Assembly (NCBI GenBank): GCA_023375785.1
Contig: SZWC01007358.1
Span: 5,535 to 32,012, forward strand
Length of the DNA stretch: 26,478 nt
Direction of reading: 5' to 3'
DNA from: Penium margaritaceum
Taxonomy: Eukaryota; Streptophyta; Zygnematophyceae; Desmidiales; Peniaceae
This document shows, piece by piece, positions 18,368-26,478 of this stretch. Both the position numbers and the translations under genes were made by a program. Under the pieces are notes generated by a model. The model saw only the letters and a list, made by a program, of their open reading frames with translations. It was not told the origin of the DNA and made no database searches. Positions within the stretch are counted from its first letter, which is position 1. Each line of letters starts with the position of its first letter.

Positions 18368-18479
18368 GTTGCTCTATCTACCCATGCTCATGTGTTTCCA
18401 GTCCTCGAGAAGAATTGCCTGTCTGGTCGATGTGCTCGCTGCCCACCCATGTGCACCACGCCTGTACGTCATGGTGGAG

Positions 18480-19168
18480 TATTGGATTTTGTGAATCTCT
18501 CATAATGGTCTGTCCAGTCCTTTCGGCTTGTGTACATCAGTGTGCAAATGACTGAAGGTGAGATGCAACCCTGCTGGAGTGTCATCCGTGTAGCCAACGC
18601 ACGCTGAGGTCTGCACGCAGGTTGCGTGAGCCTCTTCCCTGGGAAGCATGACGTGCTCAGCTCCATCAGCAAGCCTCCACAACAGTCACGACGCTGGCAG
18701 TCACTGCCATGGTAGATGCTGTCTACTTGCATGTGTCAGATTTGTCTGCACGGTTGCAATTAAAGCGTCATGTTCTGCTTGGGGTCCGAGTTTCAGGTTG
18801 TTTGGGTATTGTTACAACCAGGGACTAGCCTAGACGCTACCTGGGCTTAGGTAGGCCTAACTCCTTGCTGCTGTTTTTCAAGGTAATTCTAACCACACGA
18901 CTGTGTTTGCAATGTGGGTATCTTGGTGTGGTCAAGTTTCCAGGGAAAATGGACGACGCCCGGGTTTTGTGCTGTCAGTTGTCAGGCGAGGCTCGCTGAG
19001 AAAACCCTGCCTGTCCAGGTCATTTTTCTGATTGGCTGGTAACCCAAGCAACAAGTTCTACAGATCTGAGGGAGGGCTAGTTCTTGGAGGGTTCTCACAT
19101 TGTTATTCATTCTCCGTTGCTAATCAGTTCTTTCCAGCTTTGTCTGTCTTGCTGGCACTAACTCCTCA
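18480..19168 (+). repeat. Possible 3' LTR and downstream of copia 2
   Basis: The segment starts after the purine tract with TATTGGATTTTGTG and ends in a pyrimidine-rich stretch (19100-19150) of the kind found in copia U5 regions. No second copy exists in the window, so neither length nor the CA end can be fixed. No gene is seen. Confidence 0.35.
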
Positions 19169-19337
19169 TTGCGTAGTTTTCTATCTCCGAGACTCAGAGT
19201 AGTGGAAGGGGGTAGCAGTGCAAAGCAACAAGCATGGGGCCATGCCTACTCCAGTGATGCTGCAGCCTCAACCCGCCATACTAGTCTAGGATTTCTAGCT
19301 CATCCAACGGCAGAAAAACGCCACAAGAGCTGGATCA

Positions 19338-20360
19338 ATGGATCACACGACCGCTCTCACATCGTCGAATGCTGGCATACTTTCCCCCAAGCAGATCAAT
19401 CCAATGTGGCAGGACTCTCTTTCACCACCAAAATCATGGAACGAATTTTTGCACGCTACACTTGCTCACTTTGGGAATCTAAACGAAAAGTTAAAGACAC
19501 GATACAAACTCCAACACTTACATCTGTAGTCCAGCATGACGCAATGCACTCAGTGTTTCTACACAATCATTAGTGGCAGTGACCTTGTCCATCGTAAACT
19601 ATGCTTCCATTAAAACAACAACCTTAAACGTGATTGTCTGCAAACAATCACCACTTTTGACGTCCAAGATAGGCTTCTGCAAATGATTGCAGCAGCCGAT
19701 TACATCAACAACGTCAACTACAACACTCTGCTATAAGAATCCAACGGCTGGTGACCCCAAGGCTACAATCCTTGTCGGGTCGGAGGGAGATTTCTGTCGG
19801 CGGAAACCCTGTCTTTGATGGAGATTGACGCCGTCAATCAATGAAATCAACGGATCTGCTAGACTTGTGGGAAGCCAGGTCATGTATTGTGCGGCTGCCG
19901 AAAGCAGCAATGACAAGCCAAAAAGGGGAGGAAGTTGCAGAACAATGAGTGAAGAGTCAAACAACAGCAAATGATAGGAGAAGACGGGGAGGCTCCTGTC
20001 TAGCCGGTAGTATTTGTGACGACCGATCGCCCGCCCGTGCGGCTCACATCGCTACAGACAAGAGATCTTGAGATCGCAAAGTTCGACAAGGGGTACAAGG
20101 AGGACGAACTGGCAATACTGCTACATGTACAACCGAGAGGTTGTAAAGGTCGAAGAAAGGTTCTAGCACTTCTGGATGGAGGAGCTTCTCACAGTTGTTT
20201 TAGCCATGACCTGATCCAAAGTTGGATTTGCAAACCAAACTGGGAGCATTTGAAGGAAAACCAATCAACAGACGACGGGAGATCTGTCAACTTCGCGAAA
20301 CATCCTGGCTGCAAATCGGCGATCTATAGGATGATACCGTTTGAAGGACATGTCCAATGA
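19338..20360 (+). pseudogene. Ty3/gypsy gag-protease relic, single frame with many stops
   Basis: One plus-strand frame holds, in order: a gag-like stretch (PMWQDSLSPPKSWNEFLHAT, then LQTITTFDVQDRLLQMIA); a CCHC knuckle at 19857-19898 (C-x-T-C-GKPG-H-VLCG-C, one internal position now TAG); and a retropepsin box VLALLDGGASHSCFSHDL near 20160-20215, matching the gypsy pattern ALLDSGATHSF with Ser to Gly in DSG. About nine stops occur (TAG, TAA and TGA) but no frameshift is needed over about 1 kb. The ATG at 19338 is the first in frame but the true start is unknown. gag forms the particle and protease would cleave the polyprotein; neither is functional now. Confidence 0.65.
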
Positions 20361-20548
20361 GAAAACGAGAAGTCAACCTTAGGCAAGATTTATGATACCA
20401 CTACAACCTGCACGTTGATTGGAGATGCGAAGCAATCTACGTCAGCATTAATGGGGGGAAATGACACCTACCTCTGGTCAAGTGCCCCACGATGCACTGA
20501 CACTTACAAGAAGGAGCACGAGTGCAAGTAGTAGAGGAATTTTTGATA
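20361..20548 (+). other. Gypsy relic continuation up to the P2 insertion
   Basis: Continues the gypsy region to the TA at 20547-20548 where P2 begins. No further domain is recognised. Confidence 0.4.
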
Positions 20549-20551
20549 CCC

Positions 20552-20730
20552 TAGTGATCCTTTATTTTGACGAGCGGATTTTCGTGAATTTAGTGGTCCT
20601 TGATTTTGTTTAAGTTTTACCGTGTTCAAATTCATTTGGTGATGTGTCGGTTTCATTGAAAGAAGACATGGTGACCTCTTAAATGTGGCGAACTCCTGAG
20701 TTCATTTCCGTGGTGTTCCTTAGTTTTGAC
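20552..20730 (+). promoter_or_regulatory. Repeated terminal motif of P2, three direct copies
   Basis: The inner part of the inverted repeat recurs: GTGATCCTTTATTTTGAC (20554-20571), GTGGTCCTTGATTTTG (20593-20608) and GTGTTCCTTAGTTTTGAC (20713-20730). Copies of terminal-repeat cores near the end are typical candidate transposase-binding sites. Binding is inferred. Confidence 0.6.
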
Positions 20731-22868
20731 AACCGACCGTTCCTCGTATCCGCTACTCTCGCGCGCATGTCGAAAATTTCTCCAACGGTGCAACGGTCGC
20801 TCGCTACACATGGAGACGCTAGGGCCTCACCGGTGTTTGCAGCAACGTTGTGGAGCAGTGGCAACTACAATCGATGCATTTAACTGGGAGTGCACGCATG
20901 ACACATTCATGCATGCACACAATATCGTGCACTCAACTACACCCCTGTTCTGCTAAGTCTATTGTCGACATGGATCGCTTCCTCTCCAATGTTTCTGCAA
21001 AGGAACGTACTCGTCGGCTTCACAACGCAAGTCGGCAGGGTCCCCCTCCACGCGCTCCTGCTCCAAAACGCCCTGTTGGACGTCCGTCCAATGTTTGATG
21101 ACTCCATCGACAATCAGCCTGATCCGGCGTACGCGGGCACGTATCCTAGCGGGCCTAGCACAGACTCGCCCCTCACGATTCCCGCTGGTGTTCCTTTGGC
21201 GATTTGCATGCCAAAGGAACAACAGAAAACCTGCCTGCCAACGGCATCGGTGAGGGATGCTCCTCCTCGGGTGTTCACCTACTACGCCCTTGGTGCAAGC
21301 TCATCGAAGGCCCCTCATCGAAGGCCCTCTTCCCTCAACCAAGAACCCCGAGGTTGCTCCATACCGTGGTCTGCGCCGTCCTCCTACTACTGAGGAGAAG
21401 GGGAAGGCTCGAGTGGAAGACGAAGTCTATGTACTGCGGCATTCAGAGAGGGTGTGACGTGCTAGTCCCCTCGCCATTGGTTTGTCGACTGGTGGTGGGC
21501 AGCACCATGGTAGCGGAGGCATGTCCGACGTGGACAGTTCATTGTTGTCATCTTTGGATGAGTAGTCTTCCGACGACAGCACGGACACCGACTACCTGGC
21601 CATCGCAGTTTCGGAGGGAACTACATCGACGTCAACAAGTTCAGGCACCAGTTCAGCAACTTCTCGCAAGCGCAGGAAACATGATGACTGGTCCGGTAGT
21701 GGTCATTTCTAGACCATATACAGGGCCTACAAACCTCAGTCATTTGCTTGTACGATGGTACATCATCTTAGACGTACATTTAGGACCCCTGATGGTTTTT
21801 GTGTTTTTAACCGTCTCGCTCCAAGTACCGTGTCAGGGTGGTTTTTAGAAGGGTCGAAGATCCTGAAGAAGTAGTATGAGGGTGCTGTCATTGCTGCAAT
21901 TGCATCTGTACCATCGTCCGCACCTGTCATTGAAAAAGAAAAACAAAGCAGGGATGTAACGGGAAGAGGGATTGGCTCGCCAATCATCCTGCAATCGTCA
22001 ATGAGATCAAATCAACGCTCCAGGATGCTCATCGGGTGGGGCATGCTCCGCACTCCAAATTCATTCAGCGGGAAATCCATGGTGTTTTGGCTTGCCACGT
22101 GCCGGATCAACTGGAGCTACTGAGAAGCATGCTTTCGCACGCTCGTGGATGGGGAAATTTGTAAACCGGGAGCTGGGGTGGAGTTGGCGCAGCATAACAA
22201 CTGTTGCACAGAAGCTGCCGGCCGACTACGAGGACGAAATCTTGACCTTCCATCGGCGGGCAGCCTGCATGGTGTCACTTTACGCTGTCCATCCCTTCCT
22301 CGTCATCAACGGGGATCATACCTCCATCCAACTGCTGACATTTGCCAGCCACACGAATGCACCAACCGACAGCGAGTAGGTCAGCATCGTCAGCCTGGAG
22401 GACAAGCAGGCGATCACGGCCCTCGTGGCGTTGTCGATGAAAGGAGAGTTACTCTCCATGCAGCTCATTTTTTGTGGTAAAGCCACCAGGTGCATCCCAC
22501 ATGGGGACAAGGCCGGCAGGCTTCACGACGCTCCCTGGAACCTGACGTGTACGCCCTCTCATTAGGTGAACGTTGATACCACGAAGGAGTGGGTCCGCTA
22601 GATCATTGTCCCTTACAACAGGATGACTTGTCGCACGCTCAGAGTCCGTGAGGTTGAAACCAATCTGCTCCTCGTCCTTGACACGTGGCGTCCGCACTGC
22701 AGTGGGTCGTTCCAACTGTGGCTGAAGGATAAATTTTGGTACATGAATACCTTTTGTATTCCTGCAGGGTGCACATGCAAGGTACAGCCAGAGGATGTTG
22801 GCATCATCCGTCCACTAAAGAATAGGCTCAAGGAGTTTTTTGCATCATGGGGTGCCGAGCGTAGTCGT

Positions 22869-22870
<2 letters not shown>

Positions 22871-22917
<47 letters not shown>
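22871..22917 (+). repeat. Homopolymer of 47 G inside the P2 transposase
   Basis: An uninterrupted run of 47 G follows ERSRE in the transposase relic. The homologous place in P1 (after ERKRTCDN) has no G tract, so it arose by expansion in this copy or is a sequencing/assembly artefact. Confidence 0.95.
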
Positions 22918-22918
<1 letters not shown>

Positions 22919-22969
22919 GCATAACTATCGGAATGAAGGAGGTGAAAGAAGAGGCATGGGCATGATTTT

Positions 22970-23397
22970 TGGGGTTACATAGTAACCCTATGCAATTGGT
23001 TCGGTATCCAAGAATCAGCGCTGATGTCAGAAAATCCGCTGCACAAGGACTTCCGCTACGGCAATTCTGTCTGCGGTTGGTGTTTCTGTCCACCGACAGC
23101 CCATCGGGTGTTTTCTAGGTATTGTTTTCAGCGCTTCTGTCGCGTCCGGAAGACAGGCCCTCTCTGAGCGCGATTTTCCTTGCGGAAGCGACTCCCAGTC
23201 CGAGAAATTCGTGCAAATTGGACAGACTTCACGTAGCAACCAGGGTTTTTTTCGAAACAGATGCCGGACATCGCAAGCAAGCACTTGACTTCACCAACGA
23301 CGACTTCTCGGACAGGAGAGGAAGGTCGAGCAATACTCGTTTCCAAGGCAGATAACATGTTTGAACCCGGCTGCAGTCTATTACTACGTAACCCCAA
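22970..23397. mobile_element. Small inverted-repeat insertion (MITE-like) in P2
   Basis: The ends TTGGGGTTACATAGTAA (from about 22969) and the reverse complement of 23382-23398 (TTGGGGTTACGTAGTAA) form an imperfect inverted repeat that weakly extends to about 35 bp. Comparison with P1 shows that everything between about 22971 and 23433 is absent from the homologous transposase, so an insertion here is certain, but the right edge may extend some 35 bp past the inverted repeat. No clear target duplication is seen and no coding region was recognised. Confidence 0.6.
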
Positions 23398-23959
23398 TGC
23401 AAGCCTGCATGCAGCCAATGACACTAGTTATAGGCATGGAAGTATAGCAGGGATGAGGAGCCCATGGTGAAAAACGCATGGGCTCGCTCTGGGTTCACGC
23501 GTGTTTCCGACCAAGCATTCGAGCATGCCACATCATCGTTCACGGCGGAACTTCTTTTCCATGATGAGGAGGTGGAGGAGGATGATGAGGTGGTAGATTA
23601 GGATCAATGTTGAGATGTCATGTATGACGGAAATTATTTCTGAAAAGTGTAAATTCTAGTGTTCAAACTTTTCACTTCCTGACTTGTGAATCTTCGCACG
23701 CTCACAGACACCGAGGACAACAACAAACTTCGGCATCTATTTTCCACCCATTTCTCACATGCCTAAGTTTGATTAGACCACGGAAGCAAACTAACAAGTG
23801 CCTATAACCCAAAAATAAAAATGTGTGCATGTACCCTTGAATTCGACGAATGACTTCTGTAAATGATTTGGTGGACTGTTGAATTCGAAGAACCGGGAAA
23901 AAAAAAGGCAAAATTCGACGGGGAAAAATCATTAATGTCAAAAGTAAGGATCATTAGGG

Positions 23960-24242
23960 TAGCGATCAAATGCTAGTAGCTCTCGACGTGGCCAAGAGAT
24001 ATGTGAAGCTTAGCCCATGCATGGATAGTCCACGTGGAAGCAAGGGAAGCAAGAGAAATCATAGAGGTCAGACGACATCAACGAACTCGACACCTGAGAA
24101 GCTAGCAGCGATACCGAAGGAGTTTGTGGGGGTCACTTAGGAGTTTGACAGGGGTTTCTTCACAACAAACTACCTCAAGAGCTACCACCATAGCAAAACA
24201 TTGACCATCAGGTAGACCTGAAGCGGGGCACTAGACCGACGA
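23960..24242 (+). other. Right flank of P2, possible gypsy pol remnant
   Basis: The gypsy relic should resume here. The only hint is KLAAIPKEFVGV...EFDRGF (about 24099-24170), which loosely resembles the segment before a gypsy RT. Stops interrupt it and similarity is too weak to name a domain. Confidence 0.25.
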
Positions 24243-24617
24243 TGTAGCGGGAGGGCCGGTTCGGCCCTCCCTCCTCGATGAAGTGATGGGTGGTTGAGCA
24301 CCACCTGTCACGTCAGCAAGGGCTGGCCGACGGCCAGCACTTTGCTGGCCGCCGGCCAGCTCGCTGCGAGCCGGCTGGACGGCCAGCCGCCGGCGAAGTG
24401 ACTGGCCGGCCACCAGCCGGCCAGCCGCCAGCCGCCGATCGCGGCCTCAGCCCGATCGGCGGCTAAGGGGCCGTGAGGACCTTAGGGGCAAGGCCTCGTG
24501 GCCTTGTGCCCTCGCTCGCCCTCCTTGCAAGCAAGCAAGCGAGGACGAGGGAGGGGGCAAAGGACGAGAGATGAGAGAGCCCATACGCAGAATTGGCAGC
24601 GTGCATCGCACGCTACA
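24243..24617. repeat. GC-rich hairpin cluster with TG...CA ends (possible solo LTR)
   Basis: The segment begins TGTAGCG and ends CGCTACA, which are exact inverted 7-mers with TG/CA termini as in an LTR. Inside are strong inverted repeats: GGGAGGGCCG/CGGCCCTCCC with a 3-nt loop (24249-24271), GCCGCCGATCG/CGATCGGCGGC with an 11-nt loop (24431-24463), GGCAAGGCC/GGCCTTGTGCC near 24487-24510, and many GCCGGCC-type words at 24320-24430. No target duplication or second copy is visible, so the solo-LTR call is tentative. Confidence 0.4.
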
Positions 24618-25104
24618 ATTTTGTCCTAGAACGTGAAAAACGTAGATTAAAGTTTGTTTGAGACGAACTTCGACATGAAGTAACAAAACAAGTGGAAAGT
24701 TGCACACAAGTGTGCATCGGGTTACATAGTATACATAGTCAATAAAGCAATGATAATTGAAATGACTGGAGAGAGGAATGCCGTATACATAAATGAATGA
24801 AAACTAAAGGTAACATAATTGAATAATGAATTCTGATATTTCATGAAAGATTAAATGTGGAATGTTGATTCTGTGACAATCTCTGTGAAGGTTTTGAATG
24901 GATTGAAATTCATTCATGTATTGTGAAACAAGAATGAAAATGATTTGTGTGGTTTTTTGGTTGGATGTGATACAGGAAGACATTGCTGGTGTGAGTAACA
25001 AAACAATGATGTAAGGTAGTGAATTTATTCATGTATATGTATGTAAACATATGTATGCGTGTATGTATGTCCCTAAGTGTATAGACAGATTGATAGATAA
25101 ACAG

Positions 25105-25148
<44 letters not shown>

Positions 25149-25790
25149 CGATTTATGTCTTAGTCATTCTTTTCTAATCTATAACTGCTTCGTTTTCCCC
25201 TTAGCAATATGAATTCCCTCCTAGGTTCCCAGGTTCCACTCTCTTGCTTTTTTGGTGCACACGTTAGCCCTCTACCCTTCCGCCTTCTCCTCCCTGGTAA
25301 AGAAAGTTGAACAACAAACTGTTCAAGTCCTTTTTGCCATGTGTGGGTCGAGGTGGTCGCCTTATCTGCAAAGGAGTTGTTGAGGCACAGGTGACGAGAA
25401 AAAAAGTGGGTTTTGAACAAATGTTATAAAGCAGGCCATGAAAAGAGACGCGAAAAGCGTGAGGCAATGAGAAAAGGTGCAGGTAACAAAAGCAGAAATG
25501 CAGTCGACGAAGATAAGGAAGCGACAAAAAGTTTTACGGATGAGAAACAAAAACAATGTTTGGGCCGACGTGAAGGACAAAAGCTGTCGGTTGCGGGTGC
25601 TCTCGTCCTCTCCCATTCTACCTTTCATCGTGGCCGTTGGTGCGTCGACGTTCCTCACGCTCCCTCCGCAGCCTCTGTGAGTAAATGGCTACATTGGTTA
25701 CCCCCTGATCGTCCGTGGCGTAGCCGAAAAAAAAAAAGGTTCTATAGCTCGCCCCACCGATTGTTCCGCTGCCACTGCCGCTACTTACGC
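24618..25790. other. AT-rich intergenic stretch, no gene recognised
   Basis: After the GC-rich block the composition drops sharply to AT-rich. It contains tetranucleotide-like TGTATGTATG runs near 25030-25070, an (AT)13 run at 25111-25136 and an A11 run at 25727-25737. Open frames at 25160-25700 have no recognisable motif or repeat relationship, so I call no gene. Confidence 0.5.
25111..25136. repeat. (AT)13 microsatellite
   Basis: Thirteen uninterrupted AT units, flanked by related TATAC and GTATATATGTAT sequence. Confidence 0.95.
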
Positions 25791-25791
25791 C

Positions 25792-25867
25792 AAGCAGCAA
25801 GCAGCAAGCAGCAATGCAAGCAGCGGCACAAGCAATGTGCCGCAGCTTACATCGCTGCTTGCTGCTT
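25792..25867. repeat. Long hairpin beside the satellite arrays
   Basis: AAGCAGCAAGCAGC (25792-25805, repeated in overlap at 25799-25812) pairs with GCTGCTTGCTGCTT (25854-25867). Inside it GCGGCAC (25823-25829) pairs with GTGCCGC (25837-25843). The whole could fold as a two-part stem directly upstream of the heptamer array. Confidence 0.7.
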
Positions 25868-25889
25868 CTTGCGCCGCTGCATAGACAAC

Positions 25890-26171
25890 AGACCACGGAC
25901 GACAGACGAAAAACGACTGACGACAGACGACAGACGACAGACGACTGGCGACAGACGACAGACGACAGACGACTGACGACTGACGACGGACGACAGACGA
26001 CTGACGACTGACGACTGACGACAGATGACTGACGACAGAAGACTGACAACTGACGACTGATGACTGACGACAGAAGACTGACGACAGACGACTGACGACA
26101 GAAGACTGACGACAGACGACTGACGACTGACAAAGGACAACTAACAACTGACGATTGACGACTGACGACTG
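25890..26171. repeat. 7-bp tandem array (GACGACA / GACGACT)
   Basis: About 40 heptamers with consensus GACGAC followed by A or T, with occasional substitutions (GAAGACT, GATGACT, GACAACT). The two variants alternate irregularly. Frames across it on the minus strand read Ser/Val/Cys/Arg repeats and are open only because of the repeat. Confidence 0.93.
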
Positions 26172-26175
26172 AAGA

Positions 26176-26478
26176 CTCAAGGACAGCAGTGGACAGCAAT
26201 GTACAGCAGTGCACAGCAGTGGACAGTAGTGGACAGCAGTGGACAGCAGTGGACAGCAGTGGACAGCAGTGGACAGCAGTGGACAGCAGTGGACAGCAGT
26301 GGACAGCAGTGGACAGCAGTGGACAGCAGTGGACAGCAGTGGACAGCAGTGGACAGCAGTGGACAGAAGTGCACAGCAGTGGACAGCAGTGGACAGCAGT
26401 GGACAGCAGTGGGCAGCAGTCCACAGCAGCGCACAGCAATGGACAGCAGTGCACAGCAGTGGACAGCAGTGGACAGCG
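26176..26478. repeat. 10-bp tandem array (GGACAGCAGT), runs off the window
   Basis: About 30 copies of GGACAGCAGT, very uniform in the centre and with more variants (GTACAGCAGT, GCACAGCAGT, GGACAGAAGT) at the left edge and near 26366-26460. It continues to the last base, so the true length is unknown. Confidence 0.95.

Larger units (their letters stand above)
15940..18479 (+). mobile_element. Second Ty1/copia element (copia 2), 5'-truncated pol relic
   Basis: A plus-strand relic starts abruptly at the outer edge of the copia 1 LTR with the integrase-RT linker, then RT and RNase H, and ends in a short purine tract (GGTGGAG, 18473-18479) before a TATTGG that resembles the TGTTGG start of many plant copia LTRs. 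gag, protease and integrase are missing. Its RT is clearly related to copia 1 RT but diverged, so it is another family or an older lineage. The abrupt head-to-head junction with copia 1 suggests that insertion or recombination removed its 5' half. Confidence 0.8.
20970..23601 (+). pseudogene. P2 transposase, pogo/DDE_1-like, broken
   Basis: It starts MDRFLSNVSAKERTRRLHNA with an AT-hook-like KRPVGRPS near residue 33, parallel to P1. Later pieces in several frames match P1: SGHF..TIYRAYK, RTFRTPDGFCVFNRLAPSTV, then HAFARSWMGKFVNRELGWSW (from 22092), and the catalytic core VINGDHTSIQL, LLVLDTWRPH and VQPEDVGIIRPLKNR, so all three Asp remain. It ends DEEPMVKNAWARSG...EEDDEVVD and TAG at 23599-23601. 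Breaks: a frameshift near 21095, others near 21340 and 22090, TAG at 21872-21874 and 22563-22565, the G47 tract (22871-22917) and an insertion of about 430-460 bp before the last 50 residues. Confidence 0.78.
20549..23959 (+). mobile_element. pogo-like DNA transposon P2 nested in the gypsy relic
   Basis: The left end starts CCCTAGTGATCCTTTATTTT (20549-20568, match continuing to 20571). The right end, reverse-complemented, starts CCCTAATGATCCTTACTTTT (from 23959). They agree at 20 of 23 positions. TA flanks both sides (20547-20548, 23960-23961). Length is 3411 bp, including a secondary insertion near 22970-23397 and a G47 tract. The encoded transposase relic is homologous to that of P1 but the inverted repeats differ beyond CCCTA, so P1 and P2 are different families of one lineage. 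Confidence 0.9.

Noticed and set aside
22845..23093. Minus-strand frame with a polyproline run
   Set aside because: Created only by the G47 homopolymer read in reverse.
25413..25976. A 187-residue plus-strand open frame rich in Lys/Arg
   Set aside because: No recognisable motif; it runs into the heptamer array and composition alone explains its openness.
25618..26454. A 278-residue minus-strand open frame rich in Ser, Val, Cys and His
   Set aside because: It lies mainly across the 7-bp and 10-bp arrays; the frame is open because the repeats contain no stop. There is no domain and no gene-like context.
26176..26478. CRISPR-like array
   Set aside because: Units are 10 bp, contiguous and without spacers; it is a simple satellite in a eukaryotic context.

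Overview
This window reads as repeat-dense eukaryotic nuclear DNA made almost entirely of nested, decayed transposable elements. I found no intact host gene, no rRNA or tRNA gene and no prokaryotic operon. The families point to a plant or streptophyte alga: Ty1/copia elements primed from initiator tRNA-Met, a Ty3/gypsy relic, a LINE tail, pogo-like TA-target DNA transposons with short non-autonomous relatives, and stop codons that mostly fit decay of methylated cytosine. A charophyte such as Chara is my guess from the style of the elements; nothing in the window proves it.

Layout. Positions 1-1238 hold three copies of a palindrome-rich unit of about 241 bp, the second interrupted by a 597-bp transposon (475-1071) with perfect 20-bp inverted ends and a TA duplication. 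Positions 2357-4250 hold a minus-strand LINE 3' fragment with a zinc-knuckle motif and a T-rich (poly-A tail) end. Positions 4528-15939 are one minus-strand Ty1/copia element with two LTRs, a primer-binding site, a 2-kb leader, gag, protease, integrase, reverse transcriptase and RNase H. A 2770-bp pogo-like transposon (element P1, 7710-10479) sits inside its integrase gene. Positions 15940-18479 are a second, plus-strand copia pol relic whose integrase-RT linker is an in-frame 36-bp minisatellite; a possible 3' LTR follows. Positions 19338-20547 are a Ty3/gypsy gag-protease relic interrupted by a second pogo-like transposon (element P2, 20549-23959), which itself carries a 428-bp inverted-repeat insertion and a 47-base G tract. 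Positions 24243-24617 are a very GC-rich hairpin cluster with TG...CA ends. AT-rich DNA with an (AT)13 run follows. The window ends in a hairpin, a 7-bp tandem array and a 10-bp tandem array that runs off the edge.

How the parts relate. P1 and P2 code for related transposases: an AT-hook, an acidic serine-rich linker, helix-turn-helix regions and a DDD-type catalytic core. P1, P2 and the small 475-1071 element all begin CCCTA, end TAGGG and duplicate TA, so the small element may be mobilised by this kind of transposase. Insertions are dated relative to one another by nesting: P1 is younger than copia 1, P2 younger than the gypsy relic, and the small insertion younger than P2. Coding relics often keep one frame over 1-2 kb but carry TAG, TGA or TAA stops, mostly where C-to-T or G-to-A changes would make them. 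That pattern suggests decay of cytosine-methylated, silenced elements rather than random indel decay.
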